A DNA stretch of 64,000 bases from the NCBI RefSeq assembly GCF_003473485.1, contig NC_053044.1, positions 33,856,091 through 33,920,090 on the forward strand. The letters are read 5' to 3'. Shown piece after piece: positions 19,515-30,557 of this stretch. The translations under genes were made by a program, and so were the position numbers. Origin of the DNA: Medicago truncatula. Lineage: Eukaryota; Streptophyta; Magnoliopsida; Fabales; Fabaceae. Position 1 is the stretch's first letter. Every line of letters starts with the position of its first letter. The notes under the pieces were generated by a model that saw nothing but the letters and a program-made list of their open reading frames with translations, had not been told where the DNA came from and did no database searches.

Positions 19515-22433
19515 CTAAGAGATACTAAGGTTGGGCCCAGCATGAATTCTTGCAGCTCTTGTGATATACTCTTCTTCAGGATAGAAAGGAGTGATGTCCA
19601 GAAGAGGTACATAATTCAGCTCTTTGTCCTTAGCTGCTTCATGCATATCATCCAAAAGCTTCTTCAGCATTGCAGAGTGAGATGACACACATTTGGTTCT
19701 GAGTTGATCCAGCAACTCATCAAAGCTCTTCTGAAGATCTATCCACTGATCATAATAGTGAATAGGAGGTGCAGGAACTGTTCTGCGAAGAATCAGTGCC
19801 TGAATCTCATCACTAAGTCTGATCAGCTGTTCCTCTATATACTCAGACTCTAGGATATGGTCAGGGATGGGTGAAGGTTCAGTTTGAGTTGTATTTGATG
19901 TGGTTGGTTGGTCAGAGGTTAAGTCTATTATAGTGGGTGAGTCTGGTTGTTGTTGTTCTGTTGTTTGATGGTCAGAGGGTATTGTTTGATGGTCAGGAGC
20001 TGTTTGGTCAGAAGCAACTTGTTCAGAGGCAGTTTGCTCCTGAACAGTTTGCTCAGGGATGGTTTGGGTTTCTGTTTGGGTTTCCAAAACAGTCTTTTCA
20101 GGAACTGTCTTAGAGGCCTTAGTGGGTGTTGGTTGCATTTCACCACCTAGATGTTTTTCTAAGTTGTGAAGGGTTGAGGATTCTTGGTGTTGGGGAGTTT
20201 CTGAAGTAGTTGCATCTGAAGCTACTTCAGAGGCTTTTTGTGTGGTTGAGTTATGTGGTGAGTTTGTTGTAGGTTCTGGGTTGGGTTGAGGTTGTTGTAC
20301 ACTAACAGGTTCAGGATTATCTGGATAGAGTGGATGAGTAGGAGGCAAATTGAATTTCTCACAAAGTTTAATTCTATTCTTAGAAAATTCTATTTGAGTT
20401 TGCTCCCAGTCAAGTGTTCCTAAATCTGTTAGTTTGGTAGGTTTGGTTTTAAGAAGCTTGTCTATGTGTTGGCTAAGGGGTTTGTCATCTGATTCTGTTG
20501 ATGATGAAGAGGGTGAAGAGGGTAGAGATGGAATCTGAGTATTAGTTGGAGCATTAGATGGATTACCTGAAGACTGAGCTTCTGGATGAACTACTTCTGG
20601 AGCTTCTGAAGCTGGTTCTGATGAAGTTGCTCCTGAAGCTTGCTTATTCTTCAAGGCTTGAGAAAGCAGAGTTGCTCCATACTTAACAGTTTCTAACTCC
20701 GATGCTAAAGCAGCAATGTCAGGAGTAGGCACATACCCTGCAGCCTTGAGACGTTCATCCCTTTCTTCTTCATACAAAATCTTCATCCTTTTCTTCTCTG
20801 CTATCTTGGATGCAGCAACCTCCCTAGTATACTGCTCCATTTCTGCAGTCATTTCGAAGCTGGGCATGACTATGGGCTCAGAAGTTGCAGTCCTTTTTGC
20901 TTTCTTAGGGCTTGAGTCTTCATCCCAGTTCTCTTCCAGTTCTTCCAACATTTGTGCCCTTCTTCCTTCACCTGTCTTCAGATTTCTTGTTAAATTAGAC
21001 CTCTTCCTTTTGATGGTCTGAAGAGCAGCTTCTCTTTTATTTTTGGGACTTGGAGGCTTTTCAGAAGCAGCTTGATCAGAAGCAGCTTGTTCAGAACCAG
21101 CTTGTTCAGAAGCAGGCTGTTCTGCTGTTTCTTGAGTACTCCTTGTCCTTTTTCTGATAAGAGGGACATCATCCAAATCCTCCACTTCCTCAAGAATGGT
21201 GGACATAGCAGATTTTTCCTTCTTAGCTTTCTTATGCTTCTGAGCACCCACCTCAGTAGCATCTTCAGCAAGGTATTCTTCCTTGGTGATCTGCTTCTTT
21301 TTAGAGTTTCTGCCTTTGGCCACAGGCAGATCACCACCATACATTTCTTCTGGGATATCTTTCAGGCTGATTTTCTTGTTGTAGCTCTTGTAGTAGTCTA
21401 AGATGTAGGCCCTCTGCACATCCAGGGGATCTTTCTTGCAGATAGGGATGTGATGAGTGACTAGATCAGATATGACATCAGATTCATGCATATCTGTATC
21501 TAGTTTCCTGCATGTTGAAATCAGCCTCATCTTGACTAGAGTTGCCCCATTGATTATTTTTCCTGTGACTGCTCCCAGCTTCTGATTATCATAAATACCC
21601 ACGTCTTTCAGGGCACTTAGGAGTCCTCCTTCTTGAAAGATTATGGAGAGCAGCCTTCCATAGGGAACAAACTTCCTGTTCTCCATCTGGCTCTTCTTGA
21701 GTTCCTTGATCATGTATTTAAACATATACTTGGGAGCATTCATTGTTGTTTCCTGAGAGATGGTGTGATGCAGAAAGACTTTGTGACCAAGTGAAGGTTG
21801 ATCATTTCCTCCACCTTTGGGAAAAATGTTTTCATTTTGGATCTTTAGCAGCATTTTCTTTTCCATGCTTAAGGTGCTGTAAGGCTTAGCATCCTTTGAT
21901 CCGTAGATAGTGTTGTTTACTATCTCCTTCCATGGGCTTGTTCTGGGGTTAGGAATTTCTTCTCCATCGTATGTCCCAGAAGCATCCCTTCTCATGGCTT
22001 GAGCAATCACATGCTCATTGATTGTTACAGGAATCCCCATGACGTTTGATCTAATCTCAGTCCCAGTGAAGGCGAGTAGACCCATTTCTTCTCTGGTTTT
22101 TCCCTCCAAAGTAGGATCAACCAGAATCATCTGAGCTTCTTCCTGTTTAGCAGCAACTTTGTCAAACACTGAAGCTCTTACCCAGAATTGTCTGACAAGC
22201 ACTTCATAAGTAGGACCGTTGAGAAGACTGAAGTAACTCATTAGCTTCTGCTTCTTGTAGAATCTTACCAAGTCGCATCCATGATGAGTTAGAGAAGTGA
22301 AATCCACAGGATTTTCCGCTTGAATGATTAGCTCCCATTCCTCAATAGACATAGTTCTTCCTTTGATTTCATAAGCAGGAGTATCTATATCCATATTCGA
22401 TGAAGAACCACCGGCAGAACTTGAAGATGCCAT
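19515..22433 (-). CDS. Third ORF of the Sirevirus-like element (env-like position), 972 aa
   Basis: A single intact frame starts 511 bp after the pol stop, where Sireviruses carry an env-like gene. The N-terminal third (about 50-380) is a globular-looking region that I associate with plant transposon-encoded proteins of unknown function. Then follow basic/acidic charged stretches with heptad character (coiled coil likely, about 500-640). After that comes a long Ser/Thr/Pro/Gln/Glu-rich part with internal repeats such as SEQAGSEQAASDQAASEKPP, and a final helical block. No signal peptide and no membrane segment are visible, so an envelope function is not supported. Its role is unknown. Expression probably needs splicing or internal initiation. 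Confidence 0.8.
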   Translation of the reverse strand: MASSSSAGGSSSNMDIDTPAYEIKGRTMSIEEWELIIQAENPVDFTSLTHHGCDLVRFYKKQKLMSYFSLLNGPTYEVLVRQFWVRASVFDKVAAKQEEAQMILVDPTLEGKTREEMGLLAFTGTEIRSNVMGIPVTINEHVIAQAMRRDASGTYDGEEIPNPRTSPWKEIVNNTIYGSKDAKPYSTLSMEKKMLLKIQNENIFPKGGGNDQPSLGHKVFLHHTISQETTMNAPKYMFKYMIKELKKSQMENRKFVPYGRLLSIIFQEGGLLSALKDVGIYDNQKLGAVTGKIINGATLVKMRLISTCRKLDTDMHESDVISDLVTHHIPICKKDPLDVQRAYILDYYKSYNKKISLKDIPEEMYGGDLPVAKGRNSKKKQITKEEYLAEDATEVGAQKHKKAKKEKSAMSTILEEVEDLDDVPLIRKRTRSTQETAEQPASEQAGSEQAASDQAASEKPPSPKNKREAALQTIKRKRSNLTRNLKTGEGRRAQMLEELEENWDEDSSPKKAKRTATSEPIVMPSFEMTAEMEQYTREVAASKIAEKKRMKILYEEERDERLKAAGYVPTPDIAALASELETVKYGATLLSQALKNKQASGATSSEPASEAPEVVHPEAQSSGNPSNAPTNTQIPSLPSSPSSSSTESDDKPLSQHIDKLLKTKPTKLTDLGTLDWEQTQIEFSKNRIKLCEKFNLPPTHPLYPDNPEPVSVQQPQPNPEPTTNSPHNSTTQKASEVASDATTSETPQHQESSTLHNLEKHLGGEMQPTPTKASKTVPEKTVLETQTETQTIPEQTVQEQTASEQVASDQTAPDHQTIPSDHQTTEQQQPDSPTIIDLTSDQPTTSNTTQTEPSPIPDHILESEYIEEQLIRLSDEIQALILRRTVPAPPIHYYDQWIDLQKSFDELLDQLRTKCVSSHSAMLKKLLDDMHEAAKDKELNYVPLLDITPFYPEEEYITRAARIHAGPNLSIS

Positions 22434-22943
22434 TGATATGAAGTGGTTTTAGGGTTCTAAAGAGTTTTTGAGAGGTTGAGAGAATGCGCTTACGTTCGCA
22501 GAGGGTTGAGAAGAAAATAGAAAGTGTTTGTTGTGAAGTGAGAAGTGTGTGAAATGACTTAGTGTTTTTATTAAAACGTTTGTAATTCAGAGGGGACAAA
22601 CAAACACAGCATTAATGACAAATTGGGGGCGCGTGTAAGTATGTTAAAAAGCGAATAAAACATCATTGCCCTTTTTGTTATACTCCAATACAAATAAACC
22701 ACGTCAGAGACTCTTCAGAAAACTACCTTTTGGGTAATGAGACAGCTGTTACATAAAGTAACTTCCACCGTTCCCACTAACCAAGCTATTCAGAAGCAAA
22801 GAATAACACTTCTGAAGTTTTAGTGCTGACGTCATCTTCAGAAGCACATTTTCCTCAGAACCTCAATTAAGAGCTTCTGATGAACCAAAATGCTTCTGAA
22901 TAAACTTCAGAACCAAACTTCTTATTCAGAGGCAAGCAATTTT
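22434..22943. other. Spacer between pol and the third ORF of the copia element
   Basis: 510 bp with no intact coding region. It has several 'cttctga'/'tcagaag' words like those in the LTRs. It may hold the leader, splice acceptor or promoter for the third ORF, but no signal could be singled out. Confidence 0.6.
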
Positions 22944-25900
22944 TCAATCAGACACAAAATGCATGTTCAAATTTTTCTTAATAAAATCAAATCTTTCAAC
23001 AGACAAAGGTTTTGTAAATATGTCAGCCCATTGATGTTCAGTATCAATGAATTGTATATCTAAAATTCCTTTTTGAACATAGTCTCTGATAAAATGGTGT
23101 TTGATTTCAATATGCTTGGCTCTTGAATGTAGAATTGGATTCTTTGACAAACAAATAGCAGCAGTATTATCACAATAAATGGGAATACTGTTAGCATTGA
23201 TCTGATAGTCTTCCAACTGATGTTTCATCCAAAGTAGTTGTGTGCAACAACTTGCAGCTGAAATGTACTCTGCTTCCGCTGTAGACATAGCAATAGTTGC
23301 TTGTCTTTTGCTTGCCCAGGATATCAGATTCTCTCCCAGGAATTGACAATTTCCACTGGTTGATTTTCTTTCAATCCTATCACCAGCATAATCAGCATCA
23401 CAGAATCCAATCAACTTATAATCTAGGGATTTCCTATACAGGAGTCCAAGATTAGTTGTTCCTTTCAGATACCTGAAGATTCTCTTAACTGCAGTTAAAT
23501 GAGATTCTCTAGGATCTGATTGAAATCTTGCACACAAGCATACACTGAATAAAATATCAGGTCTAGATGCAGTGAGGTATAACAGAGAACCAATCATACC
23601 TCTGTAAAGCTTCTGGTCTACTACTGTTCCAGTATCTTCTTTGCTTAAGGTGCAGGTTGGATGCATTGGAGTGTTCATCATTTTACAGTCTTCTAGCTTG
23701 AACTTCTTCAGAAGCTCCTTTGTATATTTTGTTTGATGAACATATACTCCTTCTTTACTTTGGTTGATTTGAATTCCCAGAAAGAATTTCAATTCTCCCA
23801 TCATACTCATTTCAAATTCATCCTGCATTAACTTAGAAAATTCTTTGCAAAGAGATGCATTAGTAGAACCAAATATTATATCATCAACATATATTTGCAC
23901 AATCAAAATATCTTTCTTAAGAGTCCTTCTGAAGAGTGTTGTGTCAACTTGTCCTCTTTCAAAATCATTTTTAATTAAGAAATTACTTAGTCTATCATAC
24001 CAAGCTCTGGGAGCTTGTTTCAAGCCATATAGTGATTTCTTAAGTTTATAAACATGGTCAGGATGCTTAAGATCCTCAAACCCAGGAGGTTGTTTAACAT
24101 ACACTTCTTCTTCAATGACACCATTAAGAAAGGCACTTTTGACATCCATTTGATATAATATTATGCCATGATTAATTGCGTAGGATAGAAGTAACCTGAT
24201 TGCTTCCAATCTTGCAACTGGAGCAAATGTTTCAGTGTAATCAATGCCTTCTTGTTGACTGTAGCCTTGAGCAACAAGTCTGGCTTTGTTTCTGGTTACT
24301 TCTCCTTGTTCATTCAGCTTGTTTCTGAATACCCATTTTGTTCCAATAATGTTCTTCTGAGAAGGTTTGGGTACCAGATCCCACACATCATTCCTTTGGA
24401 ATTGATTTAGCTCTTCTTGCATAGCTAATATCCATCCATCATCTGAGAGAGCTTCTTCAACAGTTTTGGGCTCAATTATTGAAAGCAGTCCTATTAAAGA
24501 CTCTTCTTGTCTAAAATGTGATCTTGTTCTTCTAGGACTATCTTTGCTTCCAATGATTAACTCCTCAGGATGTGAAGATTTGTGCTTGAATTTAGGTTGA
24601 ATAACCTGCTGAGTGTTATCTTGAAAGTCCTCAGAAGCAATTTCATTCTGTACTTTTGAGCTAGGTTCTGCTTCTGAATTAGACTCAGCTTCTGGAGTGA
24701 TTTCAGCTTCTGGACTAGATTCAACTTCTGTATACTTTTCAGAATCAGAAGGTTGATCAGATTCTGATGCATCTTCAGAATCAGTTGTACCTGCATTACT
24801 TTCACTTTGCTCTGAAGTTTTACTTCCAGGCTCTCTATCATCAAATTTTACATGCATAGATTCTTCAACACATTGTGTTTCTGAATTATACACTCTGTAT
24901 GCCTTTGACCTTTCAGAGTAACCTAAAAAGATTCCTCTTTGAGCCTTGGCATCAAATTTCTTCAGATAGTCTTTAGTGTTTAAGATGTAACAGGTACATC
25001 CAAACTGATGAAAGTAAGAGATATTGGGTCTTCTTCCTTTAAAGAGTTCATATGCTGTTTTCTCCAACATAGGTCTGATATAGATCCTATTTTGAATATA
25101 ACATGAAGTATTGACTGCTTCTGCCCAAAAATGTTTAGCTAAGTTGTTTTCATGGATCATGGTTCTGGCCATTTCTTGTAAGGTTCTGTTCTTTCTCTCT
25201 ACAACCCCATTTTGTTGTGGAGTTCTAGGAGAAGAAAACTCATGGAGAATCCCATGTTTTTCACAAAAAAGTTCAAATGGCTCATTTTCAAATTCTCCAC
25301 CATGATCACTTCTGACTTTCAAAATTTTCAATTCTTTTTCAGATTGTATTTGAGTGCAGAAGCTGCTAAACACTTCACATGCATAGTCTTTACTTTTAAT
25401 GAATTTTACCCAAGTCCATCTGCTGTAATCATCAACAATGACTAATCCATATTTACTTCCATATAAGGATGCAGTGTTAACTGGACCAAAAAGATCAATA
25501 TGGAGTAATTCTAAGGGTCTGGAGGTTGATACAATGTCTTTAGATTTGAACGAACTTTTCACAATTTTCCCTTTCTGACATGCACCACAAAGTGCATCTG
25601 AATGATAATCAATGTTAGGCAATCCTTTGACCAGTTGTAACTTGCTAATTTTAGAAATTAATCTCCAATTAGCATGTCCCAACCTTTTATGCCATACCCA
25701 TTTTTTATCATTCATTGACAGAAGGCAAACTACCTTCTGATCAGCCAGATCAGAGAAATTTATTTTATAGACATTCTCAACTCTCTTTCCCTTGAATGTA
25801 ATGGATTTGTCATCCTTGTTAACTAGTGTGCAGTTGGTCTTACTGAACGTTACATCATACCCATTGTCACAAAATTGACTTATGCTCAATAGGTTATGCT

Positions 25901-26123
25901 TCAGACCATCTACTAGCCACACATTATTAATTGAGATGGAGGAATTACCAATAGTACCTGTACCAATGATCTTTCCAGTTTGGTTGCCACCAAACTTCAC
26001 TTCTCCTCCATCTTTCATTGTAAGGGTAAGGAACAAAGCTTTCTCTCCAGTCATGTGCCTTGAACATCCGCTGTCTAGGTACCATGACCTTTGTTTCTCT
26101 CTTGCCCTTAAGCACACCTGCAT
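22944..26123 (-). CDS. Copia pol: protease, integrase, reverse transcriptase, RNase H (1059 aa frame)
   Basis: Motifs appear in copia order. The protease active site is [11 protein letters not shown] at about residues 16-26. The integrase HHCC region has HKRLGHANW and CGACQKGK. The integrase core has Asp in LLHIDLFGP, Asp in RSDHGGEF and Glu in NGVVERKNR. The reverse transcriptase has [24 protein letters not shown] and YVDDIIFG. The RNase H part has [16 protein letters not shown] and YCDNTAA, and the frame ends NLNMHFVSD. No stop interrupts it. It overlaps gag by 179 nt in a different frame (+1 relative to gag), and the first Met is probably not the real start, because protease sequence begins within about 15 residues. 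How the frames are linked is discussed as a finding. Confidence 0.95.
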   Translation of the reverse strand: MQVCLRAREKQRSWYLDSGCSRHMTGEKALFLTLTMKDGGEVKFGGNQTGKIIGTGTIGNSSISINNVWLVDGLKHNLLSISQFCDNGYDVTFSKTNCTLVNKDDKSITFKGKRVENVYKINFSDLADQKVVCLLSMNDKKWVWHKRLGHANWRLISKISKLQLVKGLPNIDYHSDALCGACQKGKIVKSSFKSKDIVSTSRPLELLHIDLFGPVNTASLYGSKYGLVIVDDYSRWTWVKFIKSKDYACEVFSSFCTQIQSEKELKILKVRSDHGGEFENEPFELFCEKHGILHEFSSPRTPQQNGVVERKNRTLQEMARTMIHENNLAKHFWAEAVNTSCYIQNRIYIRPMLEKTAYELFKGRRPNISYFHQFGCTCYILNTKDYLKKFDAKAQRGIFLGYSERSKAYRVYNSETQCVEESMHVKFDDREPGSKTSEQSESNAGTTDSEDASESDQPSDSEKYTEVESSPEAEITPEAESNSEAEPSSKVQNEIASEDFQDNTQQVIQPKFKHKSSHPEELIIGSKDSPRRTRSHFRQEESLIGLLSIIEPKTVEEALSDDGWILAMQEELNQFQRNDVWDLVPKPSQKNIIGTKWVFRNKLNEQGEVTRNKARLVAQGYSQQEGIDYTETFAPVARLEAIRLLLSYAINHGIILYQMDVKSAFLNGVIEEEVYVKQPPGFEDLKHPDHVYKLKKSLYGLKQAPRAWYDRLSNFLIKNDFERGQVDTTLFRRTLKKDILIVQIYVDDIIFGSTNASLCKEFSKLMQDEFEMSMMGELKFFLGIQINQSKEGVYVHQTKYTKELLKKFKLEDCKMMNTPMHPTCTLSKEDTGTVVDQKLYRGMIGSLLYLTASRPDILFSVCLCARFQSDPRESHLTAVKRIFRYLKGTTNLGLLYRKSLDYKLIGFCDADYAGDRIERKSTSGNCQFLGENLISWASKRQATIAMSTAEAEYISAASCCTQLLWMKHQLEDYQINANSIPIYCDNTAAICLSKNPILHSRAKHIEIKHHFIRDYVQKGILDIQFIDTEHQWADIFTKPLSVERFDFIKKNLNMHFVSD

Positions 26124-28182
26124 TTTTGGCCAATTCAGATTTAGGTACCCATATCTTCATGGGTCCTTTTGGGTTAGCTTTGGAGGTTTTACTTTTCCTC
26201 CCTTGTACCTTAGGGTGAATGCTGAGTGGCTTCTGATCATTCAATACTTTAGGTTTGACACCTTTTGGTATTGTTTTCTCAGAAGCAGTAGCTGCTTTGT
26301 TCTTCTGATCCTTTTGTTTTGGAATTTTAGATTCTGGTTTAATCAGATTCTGATGAACAGGTTCTGATCTTTTCAGAATTTTAATCTTTTGACTCTTAGG
26401 ATCAGATTTTGTCATTACCTTGATCTTAAGATTCTCTGGCTTTGATGTGATCTTAGCCTGTGAACCTGAAGCTTCAGGTTTTGACTGAACAGCAGTTTTA
26501 GCATTTGTACCTTCAGGCACAAAGGTGGATTTCAATCCATCCTTGATACAATCACAGTAGCTCTTGAGACTGTATTCTTTGGATTTCTCCTCAGAATATC
26601 CAATCCCTTTGCCTTTGTTCTTGTATGTGCTGTAGATCATAGAAGCAACTTTGCTTCTGTCTATTCCAGCCATAATAAAATCATCCAAGGCAATCTCATG
26701 TTTATTGCCTGAACCTTTATCACATTTTTCTTGTAGCTTCTGACAAAGACTCTTGAGTCTATCTTCATATGTTGCTGATATGAGGTTAAACCCTTTGAGT
26801 TCTTCTTCAGAAGCTTTCAGTTCCAATAGAGTTGACTTTTGTTGTTTCATCAAATCAACATATTTTTCTTTTAAATCTGTCAACTCATTGGTTCTGTGTT
26901 CAAACAGTGATAAAAGTTCTTTTAGAGAATCAACAAGTTCTTGTCTAGGGATTTTGGAATATACCTCATTTTCATCTTCTGAATCTGATTCAGCTTCTGA
27001 TACTGCTTCTGATGATACTGTTGCTACCAACCCAACGGCTGCCTTAGCATCATCATCAGCTTCTTCTTTATCAGAACCAGATTCACTATCCAAATCTTCC
27101 CAGGTTGCCATCAAACTCTTTTTGATTTGCTTTCTGAATTTACTGGAGTTGAAGCTTGATTTCTTGGATTTGCCTTTAAACTTCTCCTTCTGAAGATCAG
27201 GGCAATCAGCAATGAAATGACCAGGCTTCTTACAATTGAAGCATCCCTTCTGATCTTCTTTCTTGAAGTTCTTGTAGCTACCTTTCTTGCTCAAAAATTT
27301 CTTCTGCTTCCTTGCCAGATACTCAAGCTTGTTGGACAGCATAGCCATCTTTACAGATTGATCTTCATCAGAATCTCCATCAGGTGATTCTTCTTCAGAT
27401 TCACTGGCTTTGTAGGCTTTGGAAGATTTTGAGGTCTTTCCTTTAGATGGTAAAGCAATGGATTTACTCTTCTTAGAGGTTTCATGCTCATTTAGACTCA
27501 TTTCATGCACTTTGAGTGAGCTAACAAGATCTTCAACACTTAAAGTATTTAGATCCTTAGCTTCCTCAATAGCAGTTACTTTGGGTCTCCATCTTGAAGG
27601 TAGGCTTCTCAAAATCTTACTAACATGATCAGAAGAAACATAGCTTTTCTTCAGTATTTGCAATCCAGAAACTAAAGTTTGAAATCTTGAGTACATTTCT
27701 TCTATACTCTCATCATCCTTCATTCTGAAAAGTTCATACTGATGAACTAGCATCAAAGCTTTAGCCTCTTTTACTTTCTTGCTGCCTTCAAAGTTTGCAC
27801 ATAGAGAAGCAAACATAGCCTTCGCAGTAGATTTGTCACTCATTTTCATGTATTCGGTGCGAGGTATAGAAGCCACAATAATCCCTCTGATTTTGTGGTG
27901 CTTCTTGTAAAGCTTCTTCTGAGCAGGAGTATGTATTTTTCTATCTATAGCAGCTCCTTCTTCATCTAAATCCAGGTCATCAACTCCATCTTCCAGTATG
28001 TCCCATAACTCTTCATCTAATCCCATGATAAAGCTGTACATATTAGTTTTCCACCAAGAAAACTCTTCTGGATCTCCATTAAACCTTGGAGCTTTTCCAG
28101 AGTCTGTTTTCTTGTCAGCAGTATCATAGTCATGCTTGACGCTTGTGTATTTTGGAGTAACTGATTCCTCATCTCCAGACAT
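25945..28182 (-). CDS. Copia gag, 745 aa frame
   Basis: The start at 28182 follows the primer-binding site by under 60 bp. The N-terminal part (about 35-230) is the copia gag (UBN2-like) domain with [33 protein letters not shown] and [24 protein letters not shown] zinc knuckle, [14 protein letters not shown], lies at about residues 313-326 and would bind RNA. It is followed by an acidic region, a coiled-coil-like stretch (about 410-480) and a Lys/Pro-rich tail. The last 60 codons overlap pol and may be read only when no frameshift occurs. No internal stops. Confidence 0.93.
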   Translation of the reverse strand: MSGDEESVTPKYTSVKHDYDTADKKTDSGKAPRFNGDPEEFSWWKTNMYSFIMGLDEELWDILEDGVDDLDLDEEGAAIDRKIHTPAQKKLYKKHHKIRGIIVASIPRTEYMKMSDKSTAKAMFASLCANFEGSKKVKEAKALMLVHQYELFRMKDDESIEEMYSRFQTLVSGLQILKKSYVSSDHVSKILRSLPSRWRPKVTAIEEAKDLNTLSVEDLVSSLKVHEMSLNEHETSKKSKSIALPSKGKTSKSSKAYKASESEEESPDGDSDEDQSVKMAMLSNKLEYLARKQKKFLSKKGSYKNFKKEDQKGCFNCKKPGHFIADCPDLQKEKFKGKSKKSSFNSSKFRKQIKKSLMATWEDLDSESGSDKEEADDDAKAAVGLVATVSSEAVSEAESDSEDENEVYSKIPRQELVDSLKELLSLFEHRTNELTDLKEKYVDLMKQQKSTLLELKASEEELKGFNLISATYEDRLKSLCQKLQEKCDKGSGNKHEIALDDFIMAGIDRSKVASMIYSTYKNKGKGIGYSEEKSKEYSLKSYCDCIKDGLKSTFVPEGTNAKTAVQSKPEASGSQAKITSKPENLKIKVMTKSDPKSQKIKILKRSEPVHQNLIKPESKIPKQKDQKNKAATASEKTIPKGVKPKVLNDQKPLSIHPKVQGRKSKTSKANPKGPMKIWVPKSELAKNAGVLKGKRETKVMVPRQRMFKAHDWRESFVPYPYNERWRRSEVWWQPNWKDHWYRYYW

Positions 28183-28238
28183 GTTTTTCTAATAGATCTT
28201 GAACTGTAACACGGTTAAGTGCTGTGATAACAGAGCAA

Positions 28239-28250
28239 GCTCTGATACCA
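28239..28250 (-). other. Primer-binding site of the copia element
   Basis: Two bases inside the 5' LTR the minus strand reads TGGTATCAGAGC, the standard plant complement to the 3' end of initiator Met tRNA. Confidence 0.93.
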
Positions 28251-28252
28251 AT

Positions 28253-29545
28253 TGAGGGTGAAAAACACAAGAAGGGGGGGTTGAATTGTGTTTTCTTTTT
28301 CTCTTAAAAAATACTTCTTCTGATAAAACTTCAGAAGCAGTTTGATTGCTTCTGATGAAATGATCAGAGTCAGATTGCAGCGGAAAAGAACAGAGCAGAG
28401 AAAAGAAAGACAAAGACACAAGCAGTTATCCTGGTTCCTTCCACAACACGGAAGTAGTCCAGTCCCCCTTGCACTTCCAAGGAGATTTCACTATAATCAC
28501 AAAGATTACAACTGCTCAATACTTTCTAAGTATGAGACTTCACAAAACTATGCTCAAGCACACACGCAAGAGTCTTCCAATGCTCAAGCACTAAGCAAGA
28601 GACTTCTAATGCTCAAGCACGCAGGCAAGAGACTTCTAATCAAACAAAAATACAGAGAATTGAGTTTGAATTGAACACTTGATATACAATCAGTGGTGTT
28701 CACAATACAATACAGAAAAGACTCTAGACTTTGAATTTCTAAGATGTATCAAATCAGTGCAGAAATTCAGTGTGCTTTGTAGAATCAAATTGACAGAGTT
28801 TTGGCGCTTTTGAACTTATGTATATCTCTGTTTTACTATCTTCAAGTCTTCACTCCTTTATATAGAGGCGTGAAAGAGACGTTGAGATAATCAGCACGTC
28901 TAAAGAGTCGTTTGAAATCCTTTGATTATCCACCAGTGATCCTTTGCCTGATTTGGGTGTAGTCCTTTGAAGAATAAACTTCAAATTCATTCCCATCTTG
29001 AGTTGTACAAATTCTGCAGGCATGGCTGTTGTTTTGTCTTGTAGCGTAGACAGAAAACAGAGTAGTGGAGGTAGTGGTTGTACACTTGTACTTTGTCAAC
29101 TCTATTAATGAGAGACAAGTGCTCAGTGTTATCCATATATCCGTTGATACCTCCCTTTCAGTTCTTCGTTCTTCTTTGATAAGACTGAATTGAGAATCAG
29201 CAACTTTGAATCTTCAGTTTGATTAAAGGATCAAATGTAGCTTCTGGTGAAAATATTGCTTCTGATGAAAACTTTTGCTTCTGATGAAAATATTGCTTCT
29301 GATGACTTTCTGCTTCTGATGACGTCATCTCTTCAGGAGCAGTTTAGCTTCAGGAGCAGTTTTCTTCAGATGCTCAGAATTTCTTTTTCTTTCCATTGTT
29401 CTTCCAAGACCTATTGAAATAACTTGAGTAGCCTTTGGTCCTGTACACTTGAACAATTATTAGTAATAACCAATTGACAATTTTTAATACCTTGTTATCA
29501 TCAAAACTTAATAAGGTTCATTGTGAAACACATTTTGTTCCAACA
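28253..29545 (-). repeat. 5' LTR of the copia element with TATA box
   Basis: 1293 bp, almost identical to the LTR at 17647. A TATATAAAG on the minus strand (28856-28866) is the likely promoter for the genomic RNA. An array of 'gcttctgatgaaa'-type units lies at about 29240-29320, and two 'agcttcaggagcag' units follow. Confidence 0.93.
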
Positions 29546-29550
29546 AAACA

Positions 29551-30557
29551 TTATTCCGGATTTTCAAATCCGAAAACATTTGCCAAAATTCTAACAATGC
29601 AATCCGAAAAACGAAATCCAGAGCACGGGTAAAATTGAAAAAACAATAGGGCTCGCGAGGAAAGACATAGGATGGGAAAAATAATAGTCAAATTTTAATG
29701 CATTTGTTTATGATCCTCTCACTTATAAAATGTTCAACCTCCAATTTTTTAAACAATGTGGAACTTCTAACTCATAATTTCTATGCAACATTTTATAATT
29801 CCAATTGTAGTATTGTATTTATTTTAGAATTGTAATTGATTCAATTCAAATACTTCTTTCTCTCTCATGTATTTTCTTTCTTCCTGGTCAAATGATATCC
29901 AAAATAGAGAGAAAAAAAAATTAAGAAACCGCGTCCTTTCCTTTCTTTTTGTCTCACCATATATATTGAGAGCTTCTTACTTAAATTTGATAAATGTCAA
30001 AAGATAGTCAAACACTATTGGACTAAAAATGTAAAGAAGAAAATAATGTGAAGCAACTTTAATTTTGACTTTGAAAATTTCTATTTTAAGAAAGAGCAAT
30101 TATATTTGTACATCCATTCCATGACAACTTTAGTGACAATCTTGTTTTTCTCTCTTCTTATTGGTCAAAAACAATGGAGAGAGAAAAAGGAAGAGAGAGG
30201 ATAAGACCATGGCGTGAGTATGAGAGAGAAAGTTGTACAAAAGTTGTCACAAATTTGTTGTACAAATATCATTTCTCTTTAAGAAAAAGGAAAGAAGAGT
30301 GTGTGTGTGTGTGAGTCAACGCTGTAATAAAATGGACTTTCTAAACATGGAAACCAGGACAACCTTACTTCTCAATGCTGTAACAATTAAGTCACCTAAC
30401 ATTCCATTACAAATAATGTGGGTATAGAGTTATTGCTAACTCGCTATAATAAAACTAATCAAAGAGAATTACTTTAACTCCTCTAACCTCTTTTCTTCTA
30501 TTCATTTGTTTTCTTCACAAAGTTGAGAGTATCTGTCATCATCAATAACACACTGGC
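29551..30557. other. End of the unclassified repeat and 5' flank of kinase copy 2
   Basis: 29551-29680 belongs to the repeat that begins at 15906. From about 29690 the sequence is the 5' flank of kinase copy 2, similar to 14570-15020. No gene. A short (GT)n run lies at about 30299-30312. Confidence 0.55.

Larger units (their letters stand above)
17647..29545 (-). mobile_element. Full-length Ty1/copia retrotransposon, Sirevirus-like, TSD AAACA
   Basis: Two LTRs (17647-18958 and 28253-29545) start TGAGGGTG and end GTTCCAACA on the plus strand. They bound 9.3 kb of internal DNA read on the minus strand: primer-binding site, gag, pol (protease, integrase, RT, RNase H in copia order), a large third ORF and polypurine tracts. 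The flanking 5-mer AAACA is identical on both sides (17642-17646, 29546-29550). LTR lengths differ by 19 bp, fully explained by a G-run (9 against 7) and one 17-bp repeat unit, and the LTRs are otherwise almost identical. The insertion is therefore recent. The third ORF downstream of pol and the repeated polypurine tracts point to the Sirevirus (SIRE/Maximus) lineage. Confidence 0.95.

Noticed and set aside
20716-21401. Plus-strand ORFs of about 100 codons
   Set aside because: Shadows of the third ORF of the copia element on the minus strand.
19515-22433. Envelope glycoprotein
   Set aside because: Only the position after pol suggests it; no signal peptide, membrane helix or Cys-rich ectodomain is visible.
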